From the NCBI RefSeq assembly GCF_964031115.1, contig NZ_OZ035006.1:1799605-1863604 (forward strand): a DNA stretch of 64,000 bases, in the 5' to 3' direction. Positions 11,501 through 20,949 of the stretch are shown one piece after another. The notes under the pieces were generated by a model. The model had not been told where the DNA came from. It saw only the letters and a program-made list of their open reading frames with translations, and made no database searches. Positions within the stretch are counted from its first letter, which is position 1; every line of letters starts with the position of its first letter. The stretch comes from Spiroplasma endosymbiont of Clivina fossor. GTDB lineage: Bacteria > Bacillota_I > Bacilli_A > Mycoplasmatales > Nriv7. The translations under genes and the position numbers were made by a program.

Positions 11501-11840
11501 ACTATTTTTTAAAAAAACTCTGGGGGGCAAATCAGTTATCTATAAATATAACATATTTTATAAGGATGCTTTTTATTTATTATTTTTACTATCCATTGGT
11601 AAAACCAAATTAAAAATCCAACCCCGCGTAAACATATTTAATTATTTTAATCTTTAACCAATAATTTAGAAATTGCTTTCATAAACTTATCTTTCTTATT
11701 TAACTCTACACCACTTTTAATCATTTCATCACTGTAACTAATTGTTTTTCTTTTCATTTTAATTTCCCTCCTTAAACTTAATTCACAATTATTATAACTT
11801 AATTATACACTATTTTTTAAAAAGTAAGACTCTGGGAGGG
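11501..11840. other. Duplicated phage spacer with a short gene remnant
   Basis: 11575-11634 (minus) is the truncated IFNLVLPMDSK relative. The sequence around 11505-11530 resembles that at 11797-11835 (TTTTTTAAAAA ... ACTCTGGG), so this stretch arose by a local duplication. It includes the gene at 11647-11757. Confidence 0.5.
11647..11757 (-). CDS. 36-residue phage protein, strong ribosome-binding site
   Basis: MKRKTISYSDEMIKSGVELN..., ending KLLVKD. Preceded by AAGGAGG at good spacing and, further upstream, a TATAAT box at about 11800. Basic and mostly helical. Not recognised. The sequence motif shared upstream of this gene and of the SocA-like gene suggests parallel control. Confidence 0.55.
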   Translation of the reverse strand: MKRKTISYSDEMIKSGVELNKKDKFMKAISKLLVKD

Positions 11841-11869
11841 TTGACTTTCACAAAATCTGCGTGTATAAT
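11841..11869 (+). promoter_or_regulatory. Consensus sigma-70 promoter
   Basis: TTGACT (11841-11846), a 17-bp spacer, and TATAAT (11864-11869). The best promoter match noticed in the window; it drives the structured RNA that follows. Confidence 0.85.
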
Positions 11870-11875
11870 CTAGTT

Positions 11876-12103
11876 GTTTATTAAATTAAAAAAATTACGG
11901 AAGTTCTTTCAATAAAGTCAGGGTCCCCAAGGTCCTACTAAACGCGGACCCCTAACAGGTTGAAAAGCGGTGCCGAGATTTTTTGTAAACTTAATAAAAT
12001 TCTAGTATATTGACGCTTCGTTTGTGGAAGCAACCCGACCAGCCGACATTAAAGTCTAAAATTATTTTAAAAAGAGACCTAATTTAAAATTAGGTCTCTT
12101 TTT
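11876..12103 (+). ncRNA. Structured prophage RNA of about 230 nt, unidentified
   Basis: Lies between the consensus promoter and a strong terminator and lacks an ORF of note. Visible helices: GTTTATTAA-type strand (11877-11884) with TTAATAAA (11991-11998) closing a domain; GGGTCC (11921-11926) with GGACCC (11946-11951); GCTTC (12015-12019) with GAAGC (12027-12031). Its local G+C exceeds its surroundings. It could be a free small RNA or a long attenuator leader for the holin-like gene at 12144. No tmRNA, RNase P, SRP RNA or T-box signature was recognised. Confidence 0.6.
12070..12103 (+). terminator. Strong intrinsic terminator after the structured RNA
   Basis: AAAGAGACCTAATTT pairs with AAATTAGGTCTCTTT, followed by T's, 41 bp before the next gene. 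Confidence 0.9.
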
Positions 12104-12143
12104 AATCACAATTAATTAAATTTATTTTTGGAGGAACTATTAA

Positions 12144-12396
12144 ATGTCAAAACAAAAAAAAATGAATTATATTTGGTATTGTGTTAACAACTTTAACTTT
12201 ATTAATAACATTAATATTATCAAGTGTTGCAATATGCAAGATAACTTCATGTTTCAAAGATACTAAAAGCATTGAAAAATCAATGGGTTGAATACTAGCA
12301 GGAATTACAATAATTTTGATAATTTCATTTGCAATTACAATGATTATTGTAATCATATACAAGTTTTATGACCGCAACATTAAAAATAAAAAATAA
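12144..12396 (+). pseudogene. Holin-like two-helix membrane protein, A-tract frameshift
   Basis: SD GGAGG sits before ATG 12144 (MSKQKK...). After an A9 tract at about 12154-12162 the frame must shift to read FGIVLTTLTLLITLILSSVA ... SMGWILAGITIILIISFAIT ... YDRNIKNKK. This gives two hydrophobic helices, a short charged loop and a basic tail, the shape of a small phage holin. With 8 A the gene would be open throughout. Function is inferred from topology and prophage context only. Confidence 0.55.
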
Positions 12397-12438
12397 TAAG
12401 TAAAAGAAAAGAACTTCCTTTTAAATTTCTAAAAAAAT

Positions 12439-13759
12439 GGGACTGTACAATTAACTGTGTCTTTAAGTAATTAACTTAAATTCACTCTGTCCTCAAATTT
12501 TATCATTAAATGTGAAATTGCACTACCCCAATTTTGAATTGGCATCGTTCATTTCTTAACCATATTTTGAAATGCTAAATAAAATATTTTAAAAACTGAT
12601 GCGTCATTAGGAAAAATCTTTTTATTCTTAATGACTTTTCTTAGTTGACTATTAACAGATTCAATCGCATTAGTTGTGTAAATAATCCTTCTAAATTCTT
12701 GAGGATATTCAAGAAAAATTATTAAATTATTTCAGTTATTTTTTCATGATTTAGTAATTTGTGGATACTTTTTATTTCATTTTTCAGAAAAATGATCTAA
12801 AGCAACTAGCGCTATTTCTTCATTAATTGCTGTATAAATTGATTTTAAATCATTAGCTACAAGTTTGCGATCTTTGTAAGGGACAAATTTTAAACTATTA
12901 CGAATTTGATGAACAATGCATAATTGGTGCTGTGTTTTTGGGAACACAGCTTCTATTGCATCAGACATTCCAGTTAAATTATCGCTACAAGCAACAAGAA
13001 TATCTTGTAAGCCACGATTTTTCATTTCCGTAAGATTATTAAGTCAAAATTTGGCGCCCTCATTCTCGCTAATTCACATTCCTAAAATATCTTTTAAACC
13101 ATCTAAATTAATTCCTAAGGCAAGATAAACTGCTTTATTTATTATTCGTTTATCTTGCTTTACTTTAACAACAATACAATCAAAATAAACAATCGGATAA
13201 ATCTTCTCTAAAGGTTTAGTTTGTCACATTTTAACTTCTTCAATAACATCATCAGTTATTTGACTAATTAAACTTTCTGAAATTTCTGCTCCGTGATAGA
13301 ATTCTTGCAATTGTGCTTTGATATCAGAAATTGTCATTCCTCTTGCATATAAAGAAATTACTTTTTGATCAAAGTTATCAAATCTTCTTTGTCTTTTCGG
13401 AATAATTACTGGTTCAAAAGTACTATTTCGATCTCTTGGTACATCAATTGCGATTGAACCATTTTTAGTAATAATGGTTTTTTGTGTGTTGCCATTTCTT
13501 TTATTATGATTCTCATCAGTTTCAAGATAATCTTTAATTTCCGTATTTAACATTCGTTCAGTTAATTTTTTGGTAAATTCCTGAAAAATAGTATTGCCTT
13601 TAAATAAATCTTGTGGATTATCAATATTTTCTAAAAAATAATCAACAACTTTATCAATTGCGTCAGGTTCTTTTTTTATTTTTTTTGTCATTTTCTGTTC
13701 TCCTTCTTTTAAGTATAATTCAGAATGAATTATCGAGACACAGAATTTTGGACAGGCCC
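12439..13759 (-). mobile_element. IS256-family element, copy 2
   Basis: 1321 bp, the intact-length form. Flanked by A-tracts (AAAAAAAT left, A8 then T right) that approximate an 8-bp duplication. It truncates the phage structural gene at 13760. Confidence 0.9.
12471..13691 (-). CDS. IS256-family transposase, intact (copy 2)
   Basis: 406 residues, [20 protein letters not shown] to FEDRVNLS. Complete with UGA as Trp. Catalytic motifs are as in copy 1. The A-tract after the start has 8 A, which keeps the frame. With the copy at 38772-39995 (11 A) it is one of two copies that can be translated without slippage. Confidence 0.93.
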
Positions 13760-15262
13760 AAAAAAAATATAAGAACTTAGTTCAGAATTAAACAAATCAA
13801 TATTTTCTACAAAAATATTTTCTTCTGTAGTTTCTAATTTTAAGTTATAACTTCCTTTTCCAAATATTGCTGAAATTTCTAAGCGTTTAAATTTTTCTAA
13901 CTCATCTTCTAAGATAAATTTACACTCTGTAATACTATCTAGAATATTAATTTCTTTGTATCATAGCAAATTGCTTAATAATTCTTCTTGTCCTTTCCCA
14001 TATAAATTCATAATTGTATTTACATTACTTTTTTTAATAGCACAATTAACAAAATTTTTACCATAATTACCATCTGACAACTTAATATCTTTTGGTAACA
14101 AACTAGGAATATCGTTAGGCTCCAATCGACTAATTAGCGGTAGTCAATTATATTGATTATCATTTAACTTAAATAATTCATTTTGTGAAATATCATTGTG
14201 AATTAACTTAATTTGATTATCTTCAAATTTAAAATATCTTGACTGTAAAATGACTTTGACATCTTTAAATTTATAAACACCATCTTCTAAAATTGGTACC
14301 GAAATAAGAACGAAATAGTAAGGCAATAATAATTTGTAATCATCATTAAGTCCCATATTTATTGATAGCTCAGAAAAAATATAATCAGACAGCATTATTA
14401 CGCTTTGTTTGAATACTTGTACCGATGGATGATTTACTAATTTCGGATTTTCAAACTTTCAATCTTCAAATAAATTAGTAATGACAATTTCTGGTTTTTG
14501 ACCGGCAAATATTTGTGCTTTTAAAATTGCAGCATCGTTAACAGGTTCATTTTTATCATCATAAGTCGCATGTTTGAAGTTTGTGCGATAATTATATGTA
14601 TAAGTTAACATATTTAATAAAACTTTTTGGAGACTATCAATTTTATTAGTATTTTTAATTTCTAGTTCTACATCACCAAACTCTGTTGTTGTTGTCCCCC
14701 AAATAATTCATCTAGCTCAAGGAATTGATGGAAGCTCGTGAGGATTAGCGTCAAACCATGAATAATTATTATCTTTTACCATAATTTTATTACCATCAGG
14801 ATCAGGCCACACACTAGGTGGGTCCCCAGGGATTGTTAAAATTGGTCTTTCTGTAACACTGTAGTTAACTGAAGCCGTTGTAACACGAGCATTTTTAAAA
14901 ACTTCTTTTCTAGTTTCTGTTCCGCCGCCAACCTCGATTAAATCCAAAACACTTCCTTCATTAAAAAATTGCTTTGCTTTTTCTCATGCTAAAACTTGGC
15001 TAGACATTCATTGTTGCAAAATTCTAACTTTTGGTTCAGTTTCAATCGGCATTGATAGCATTGGTAACATAACCTTGTCATTTTCTATAAATAATCGCGG
15101 ATAACCCTCCACGCCGTTTACTTTCCCAATTAATTTAATATTTCCAAATAAAGCTTGCCGTGGAAATTTAATAGTAATTGCTTTAACCTTTGTATCTTCG
15201 GGCAATTGTTTTTGAATACGAACAATAATGGGATTAGAACCACGAACTTTAAAATCTTGCAC
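13760..15262 (-). CDS. Phage structural protein, 3' end removed by IS256
   Basis: About 500 residues visible, starting MQDFKVRGSNPIIVRIQKQL and containing ATTASVNYSVTERPILTIPG and FDANPHELPSIPWARWIIWG. It has no stop before the IS256 border at 13760. It resembles no family I can name with confidence; position after the portal gene suggests a capsid or tail protein. The preceding frame (15249-15800) may be its true N-terminal half: an A4 tract near 15277 separates SIKVTKEN from TVLVRVQDFKVRG, which read naturally as one sequence. Confidence 0.6.
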
Positions 15263-15800
15263 CCGTACTAAAACTGTTTTCCTTGGTTACCTTAATTGAT
15301 TTTGGGGCATAGCGTTCGGTGTAAGAATTTATAATATACAATTCATCCAAATTATTTTCGTTTGCCGGTTCACCAATAGAAACGACATGAAGATTAAATT
15401 TGCCATATAAACTTTCATCTTGAAAAATTATAGTCTTAGCATCAACCATAGTATATTCAACACTATTATCTTGAATATTAGTAGCATTGCGAGCATCTAA
15501 TTCTAAATTAAAGTCACTAACTTCATAAGCAATCGTTTTTTTAACTTCTAAAGGGTCAATAAAGCCAATTTTAACAACATTGGGAGAAAAGAAGTATAAA
15601 TTAGGTTTATTTGTGTTTTTAATCAGGTTGTTTAAAGGGTAAATATATAATTCGCGTTTTCTTGTTTCGTTATAAATTGTATGCAAGTCAGGGTCTGATT
15701 GTTCGGTGTAATTTGCAAAGTCCAGTGGAGTATTATCAATTGCATAATCACGATACTTTGTTTCATTTTCTTGACTTGGTTTAGTCTTCCAATCCGCCAT
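15249..15800 (-). CDS. Phage structural protein or N-terminal half of the next one
   Basis: 183 residues, MADWKTKPSQENETKYRDYA to SFSTGARF. Rich in beta-type sequence. It starts inside the end of the portal gene (20-bp overlap) and overlaps the next gene by 14 bp, a typical phage late-operon arrangement. If the A4 tract near 15277 is an error or a slip site, it is fused to the following ORF into one protein of about 680 residues. Confidence 0.6.
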   Translation of the reverse strand: MADWKTKPSQENETKYRDYAIDNTPLDFANYTEQSDPDLHTIYNETRKRELYIYPLNNLIKNTNKPNLYFFSPNVVKIGFIDPLEVKKTIAYEVSDFNLELDARNATNIQDNSVEYTMVDAKTIIFQDESLYGKFNLHVVSIGEPANENNLDELYIINSYTERYAPKSIKVTKENSFSTGARF

Positions 15801-16998
15801 TTTCTTGTCCTTTCATATCAATATTATTAATTTCTTTACCGATTGTGGTCGTTACATTCAAATTAACTTTGATTGTCATTTTTTCAAGTTCTTTTGAAAT
15901 AAAACTGTTACCATTCAAGTCGCGGTCAAATTTAAGTAGTAAGTAAATAAAGTTTGTATGGGCTTCTTCTCGTAATAATAATTTTTGCTCGAGCATATTG
16001 TTAGTTTGAATATTAACCGCAGAACTTTCTTGACGAGTTTGTTGAGCCCCTTTATGAATTGCAGGTACATGCATTCCAATCCGTTTATTAATCTCGGTCA
16101 CATTTCAATCATATAAATAAGTTAATTCTTTTCCTCTAAATTGACCATTAATAGTAGAAAAGGGTATTGGATTTTGTGCTTGATCATAATTCATGACTAA
16201 AACATGATTTTTAATAAAATCATCAATAATCTTATTTACATTTTTTTGAACATTACCAACAAGTGAATTTGTATTAATAAGAAATCTTGTGGCGTTTAAA
16301 ATCGCATCTAGAATGCTTTGTTCATAAAAAATATCTAAAGCTTTCAATTTATCTTCAACACCAGCGATGTCAGCACGCTCACTTGGTAAATTAGAAAAAA
16401 TTGCAATTGGTATGTAATTAATTTCTAAAACTTGGTTAATATTTAATTTTTCATTATTGCGTTGTTTTTCAAAATCATTAACTTTTATTATTGTTTGCTC
16501 CAATTTTGAAGTGCCATTATTGTCAACAATTTTTTTGGTGCTTAGTTCATAAATTTCACGCGTAATTTTTACTTTGCTGTTTTCTAATTGGTAAGTTTCG
16601 TACATGCGTAAATTAAGATTATTTTTCTTATAGTCGTCGTAAAAAATTGTACATTGAATTAAATTTCCCAAAACATCATATTCTCGTTCTGCTACTCGTA
16701 TGGGTTGAAAGTTCATAATTCCTTGATTTAAAAAAATTAGAAATGCCGAAACACCAATATCGCTAGCTCGTTTCTCATTAATCCAGTTTTTACTTTGAAA
16801 ATCATTTTTATAAAGTCATGCCATTATTTTTGGTGATAAATCTTGTTGACTAATATTAATTTCCAACTTCTTAGGAGTTAATGCATTAGCCATAGTGTCG
16901 GACACATACGATTTATAATAATCTTCATGACCAAAAGGAGCAAAACCATACATTCGCAAAATTGATTTTTCAATTTCGCGTTTTTTAACTACTACATT
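15781..16998 (-). CDS. Phage portal-like protein, 5' end cut by IS5-A A2
   Basis: About 405 residues from the IS border. First ATG in frame is at 16953 (MYGFAPFGHEDYYKS); reading is open upstream to 16998. Features fitting a portal protein: an N-terminal region without signal peptide, a VLEINYIPIAIFSN strand, GKELTYLYDWNVTEINKRIG, and a long C-terminal helix MLEQKLLLREEAHTNFIYLL. Ends NGGLED. The identification rests on sequence feel plus terminase/structural neighbours. Undoing the inversion would place it 3' of the 81-residue gene at 19635-19880. Confidence 0.5.
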
Positions 16999-18067
16999 AG
17001 ACTTCTTGCAAAATTAATTTAAAATATAATTGAATTGTTGTTTTTAATAAAAAGGTGGAATTTAAATGAAATTTAAAAAAAAATAATCAAATAAGTGATA
17101 AAAATTTTTTAAGATTAACTGGTATTAAACATACTACTTTTAATAAAATGCTAGAAATTTTAAAAATAGAAGAATTAAAAAAGAGATTTCGTCGCGGAAG
17201 AACCAATAAATTATCATTAGAAAATCGTATTTTAATGACTTTAGAATATTGAAGAGAATATAGAACTTATTTTCATATTGCAAAAAGTTATGATATTAGT
17301 GAAAGTAGTTGTTATAGAAATATCAAATGAATTGAAGACACTTTAATAAAACACCCTAATTTTCAACAACTTACTGGTCAAAAATCACTATTAAAAGATT
17401 ATTTCAAAGATAAGACTGTTATAATTGATGTAACTGAAAGCCAAATCCAACGCCCAAAAAAAGACAAAAACAGCACTACTCAGGAAAAAAGAAAAAACAC
17501 ACAATAAAAACACAAGTTATAATTGAAAAAGATAGTAAAAAAATTATTAGTTCTGATTTTTCTTATGGTAAAAACCATGACTTTAAAATTTTAAAAGATT
17601 CAAAAATTAAATTTTTACCAGAAACAACTGTTTTAGTGGATTTAGGTTATCAAGGCATACAAAAAATTAATCATAATGTTTTAATTCCTAAAAGAAAATC
17701 AAAGAAAAACCCTTTAAATAAAGAAGAAAAGCAAAATAATGAGCGAATTTCAAAAATGAGAATTGTTATTGAAAATGTTTTTGCTATACTTAAAAAATTT
17801 AAAATTATTAGTGAAAAATATCGAAATCGTAGAAAAAGATTTGCTTTAAGATTTAATTTAATAGCTTCAATTTATAATTTACAACTATTAGTTTAAATAT
17901 ATTTGATAATTTAAAATTTCAGTCTTTTTTTATTGTAAATAATAATTTTTATTATGTTTTAATGACAAAATATTTGTAAAAATAATCTAAAAATTATTTT
18001 AATAACACTTTTATATTTATTTTAAATTTAAAAATTATAATTATCATATTAATTTTGCAAGAAGTCT
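16999..18067 (+). mobile_element. IS5-A copy A2, left border of an inversion
   Basis: 1069 bp. Flanks do not match (ATT left, AAT right) but become ATT/ATT when 18068-19881 is flipped. Confidence 0.95.
17066..17896 (+). pseudogene. IS5-A transposase, orfA frameshifted (A2)
   Basis: One extra A in the tract after codon 4 (MKFKKK...) breaks orfA near its start; orfB is intact. Confidence 0.9.
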
Positions 18068-18618
18068 AATAAATGATAAGTTAAATAACGGTAAAATAAA
18101 AGCATAAACTAAAAAAACTAATAATGCTAACCCTAAAACAAAGGGAACAAAAATCGCCGCAATCCTATCAGCAATCTTTTGTAAATTGGTTTTTTGCTGT
18201 TGCAATTGTTCTACTCTATTAATAATATTTGCTAATATCGTTTCATTACCAATTTTTGTTGCTCGCATTATAAAAGCTTCACCAGCATTAGCAGAACCAC
18301 CAATTAATAATTCACCAGTCAATTTTTTTACAATTTGACTTTCACTTGTAATTAATGAATCATTAATATATGCTAATTCCCCCATTAAAACACCATCAGT
18401 AGGAATTTTATCACCCTTTTTAACTAATAACTGATCATCAATTTTAATATCAATAGCAGCAATTGTTACATATTTATTATTTTCTTTAAAAATAGTCGCC
18501 TCTTTTACTTGCAACGACATTAAATCTTGTAACCCATCAATCGCACGATTACGAACTATTTGCGATATTGCATCGCCCACTAAAACAAAAGCTATAATTG
18601 AAGCCCCAATCTCAAAAT
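18068..18618 (-). pseudogene. copA: Copper-type P1B ATPase, middle part (inverted)
   Basis: Reads FEIGASIIAFVLVGDAISQI, then the actuator domain with KKGDKIPTDG, ELAYINDSLITSES (TGES-like loop), GGSANAGEAF, then VPFVLGLALLVFLVYAFILP and LFNLSFI at the IS border. Inverting 18068-19881 joins its 5' end to the piece ending at 5304 (through the prophage) and its 3' end in frame to MSDPYGIAIKTAISTLIIAC at 20950. The actuator domain itself has no frameshift. Confidence 0.9.
18607..18618 (-). repeat. 12-bp flank repeat at the prophage right end
   Basis: CAATCTCAAAAT, the reverse complement of 5293-5304. Confidence 0.7.
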
Positions 18619-18736
18619 CATGTAAGGTAACACAGACATTTTAGACCAGTAAGAATGTTCCTCTTAACAATAATTTTTTAAAGGAGGTAGGTATTTTAAT
18701 TAATAAAATTAAACTAACTTTATTAATTTATTAACT

Positions 18737-18748
18737 TGTTCGAACAAA
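18737..18748. promoter_or_regulatory. Palindrome TTGTTCGAACAA, possible operator
   Basis: Perfect 12-bp palindrome in the untranslated region ahead of the three small phage genes. Which repressor would bind is not visible. Confidence 0.35.
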
Positions 18749-18843
18749 AACTAAATTCTATTTAAAAAGTTGTGTTGTAAATATGAGAACACTTTTTAGG
18801 TGTGCCAAAAAATGCTTTTTGGTAATTTCGAGCATTTCTCGTA

Positions 18844-18927
18844 CCTAGTTAGCTAACATAACTTAGTTAATAACATAAGAGAGATAACATAGATTTCTTA
18901 GATGGTTAACTATGTTAGCTAACTAGG
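18844..18927. repeat. 17-bp perfect inverted repeat with 50-bp centre
   Basis: CCTAGTTAGCTAACATA (18844-18860) and TATGTTAGCTAACTAGG (18911-18927). The centre contains further partial copies (AACTTAGTTAATAACATA). This suggests multiple binding sites for a phage repressor, transposase or replication protein. The whole of 18620-19004 is otherwise gene-free. Confidence 0.6.
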
Positions 18928-19004
18928 AAATTGCATATAAGGAAGGATATATATTATCTTTTTACAAAAACTAAAAAATTATTGATATGAGGAGTTAATA
19001 AATA

Positions 19005-19382
19005 ATGACTAACTTAAAAAATTTATTTTTGAATAAAAAATATATTGTTGCTGAAACAACAAATGCGATTTTACTATCAATTCCCAATAGCGGTGGTGGT
19101 TCTTGAGTTCCTAGAAAACTAGTATACTCATCAATTAAATATGCAAATCAGATGGTGATCGGTATTTTTACAGAAAATGATTATGAAGTTATTAAGTATG
19201 ATGCCAACGGTGCACAAAAAATTACAACCATTAAGGGGCAAGAAATTATTAATTTGTATGAAGAAGTTAAAATTAAAAATCGACAAAAATTTTTAGAAAA
19301 TATTAAAAAATCTGAAGCTGATAAAAATATTAATTTTAATTATATTATTCCCGAATGACTAAAAGAAACTGATTTAAATTAG
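19005..19382 (+). CDS. Prophage protein of unknown function, 125 residues
   Basis: MTNLKNLFLNKKYIVAETTN ... IIPEWLKETDLN. SD GGAG precedes the start ATG 19005. The N-terminal part is beta-rich (TNAILLSIPNSGGGSWVPRK); the C-terminal part is helical and charged (IINLYEEVKIKNRQKFLENI). No family recognised. First of three closely spaced genes reading in the same direction. Confidence 0.65.
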
Positions 19383-19406
19383 TTATTAAATCTTGAACAG
19401 TACTAA

Positions 19407-19631
19407 ATGGCTAAAAAATATTGTTATGTTATATATTCTTGCGAAACCAATGAGTTAGTCGGTGTTTATGATAGTGTTGCCAAAATTGTAGAACGCTATT
19501 ATGGACTTTCGCGTAATAATTCTAATTTTAAAAGAAAAGTACACTCATTAGAAACTGTAATTTATTACAAGAAAAAAGCCATTCGTCCGCGGAAATGAAT
19601 TATTTATAAAGAAATAATTGAGGAAGATTAA
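19407..19631 (+). CDS. Prophage protein of unknown function, 74 residues
   Basis: MAKKYCYVIYSCETNELVGV ... RPRKWIIYKEIIEED. The pattern YVIYSCETNELVGVYDSVAKIVERYYGLSRNN recalls small phage proteins that pair a beta hairpin with a helix. No signal peptide or membrane segment. Ends 3 bp before the next ATG, so translation is probably coupled. Confidence 0.65.
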
Positions 19632-19634
19632 TTA

Positions 19635-19880
19635 ATGGAAAACAAACATTTTTATTGACTTAAAGCGTTACGCCAAAAATATTCTTATAAAGAAATAATT
19701 ACAGCGTTAAAAGCAATTAATTGTCAATTAAAAGAAAAATCATTACAATGTGAGTTTAAAAGAATAGAAAATTATTGTAAGCGAAAAACTAAAAAAACTT
19801 ATGATTATCAAAATTGCTGTGTGCCACAAGAAAAATGTACTCATTTTCTTTGCTGACAACACATAAGAAGAAAAATATAA
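19635..19880 (+). CDS. Prophage protein of unknown function, cysteine-rich, 81 residues
   Basis: MENKHFYWLKALRQKYSYKE ... CTHFLCWQHIRRKI. Seven cysteines, five of them in the C-terminal third (CCVPQEKCTHFLC), suggesting a metal site. The N-terminal part (LRQKYSYKEIITALKAINCQ) has a helix-turn-helix look. Stop TAA abuts IS5-A A3. In the un-inverted order it directly precedes the portal-like gene, where a small terminase or head-tail factor would be expected (inference). Confidence 0.6.
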
Positions 19881-19881
19881 T

Positions 19882-20949
19882 AGACTTCTTGCAAAATTAA
19901 TATGATAATTATAATTTTTAAATTTAAAATAAATATAAAAGTGTTATTAAAATAATTTTTAGATTATTTTTACAAATATTTTGTCATTAAAACATAATAA
20001 AAATTATTATTTACAATAAAAAAAGACTGAAATTTTAAATTATCAAATATATTTAAACTAATAGTTGTAAATTATAAATTGAAGCTATTAAATTAAATCT
20101 TAAAGCAAATCTTTTTCTACGATTTCGATATTTTTCACTAATAATTTTAAATTTTTTAAGTATAGCAAAAACATTTTCAATAACAATTCTCATTTTTGAA
20201 ATTCGCTCATTATTTTGCTTTTCTTCTTTATTTAAAGGGTTTTTCTTTGATTTTCTTTTAGGAATTAAAACATTATGATTAATTTTTTGTATGCCTTGAT
20301 AACCTAAATCCACTAAAACAGTTGTTTCTGGTAAAAATTTAATTTTTGAATCTTTTAAAATTTTAAAGTCATGGTTTTTACCATAAGAAAAATCAGAACT
20401 AATAATTTTTTTACTATCTTTTTCAATTATAACTTGTGTTTTTATTGTGTGTTTTTTCTTTTTTCCTGAGTAGTGCTGTTTTTGTCTTTTTTTGGGCGTT
20501 GGATTTGGCTTTCAGTTACATCAATTATAACAGTCTTATCTTTGAAATAATCTTTTAATAGTGATTTTTGACCAGTAAGTTGTTGAAAATTAGGGTGTTT
20601 TATTAAAGTGTCTTCAATTCATTTGATATTTCTATAACAACTACTTTCACTAATATCATAACTTTTTGCAATATGAAAATAAGTTCTATATTCTCTTCAA
20701 TATTCTAAAGTCATTAAAATACGATTTTCTAATGATAATTTATTGGTTCTTCCGCGACGAAATCTCTTTTTTAATTCTTCTATTTTTAAAATTTCTAGCA
20801 TTTTATTAAAAGTAGTATGTTTAATACCAGTTAATCTTAAAAAATTTTTATCACTTATTTGATTATTTTTTTTAAATTTCATTTAAATTCCACCTTTTTA
20901 TTAAAAACAACAATTCAATTATATTTTAAATTAATTTTGCAAGAAGTCT
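19882..20949 (-). mobile_element. IS5-A copy A3, right border of an inversion
   Basis: 1068 bp, opposite in orientation to A2. Flanks AAT/ATT become ATT/ATT when 18068-19881 is flipped. Confidence 0.95.
20053..20882 (-). CDS. IS5-A transposase (A3)
   Basis: Intact orfA and orfB, -1 slip at the A7G tract. Confidence 0.9.

Larger units (their letters stand above)
5305..16998. mobile_element. Tailed-phage prophage, main block
   Basis: Begins with TGTAAATCACACACAG directly after the broken ATPase codon. It contains an IS481-like transposase, terminase, SocA/Panacea-type protein, structured RNA, holin-like gene and portal/structural genes, riddled with IS copies. The missing end is 18619-19881, displaced by an IS5-A-mediated inversion. 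Without the IS copies the element is about 9 kb, so it is defective. Confidence 0.75.
18619..19881. mobile_element. Prophage right end, inverted block
   Basis: Starts near TGTAAGGTAACACAGAC (18621), an imperfect match to the left end TGTAAATCACACACAG, so after re-inversion the prophage has inverted termini of the TG...CA type. It holds an AT-rich control region and three small genes. Confidence 0.7.

Noticed and set aside
11941-11975. T-box or riboswitch signature (GCGGTGCCGAG)
   Set aside because: It only loosely resembles the T-box GGTGGNACCGCG and is not placed next to the terminator as an antiterminator would be.
12147-12362. Minus-strand frame opposite the holin-like gene
   Set aside because: Hydrophobic only because it mirrors the transmembrane codons of the plus-strand gene, which has a good SD and promoter context.
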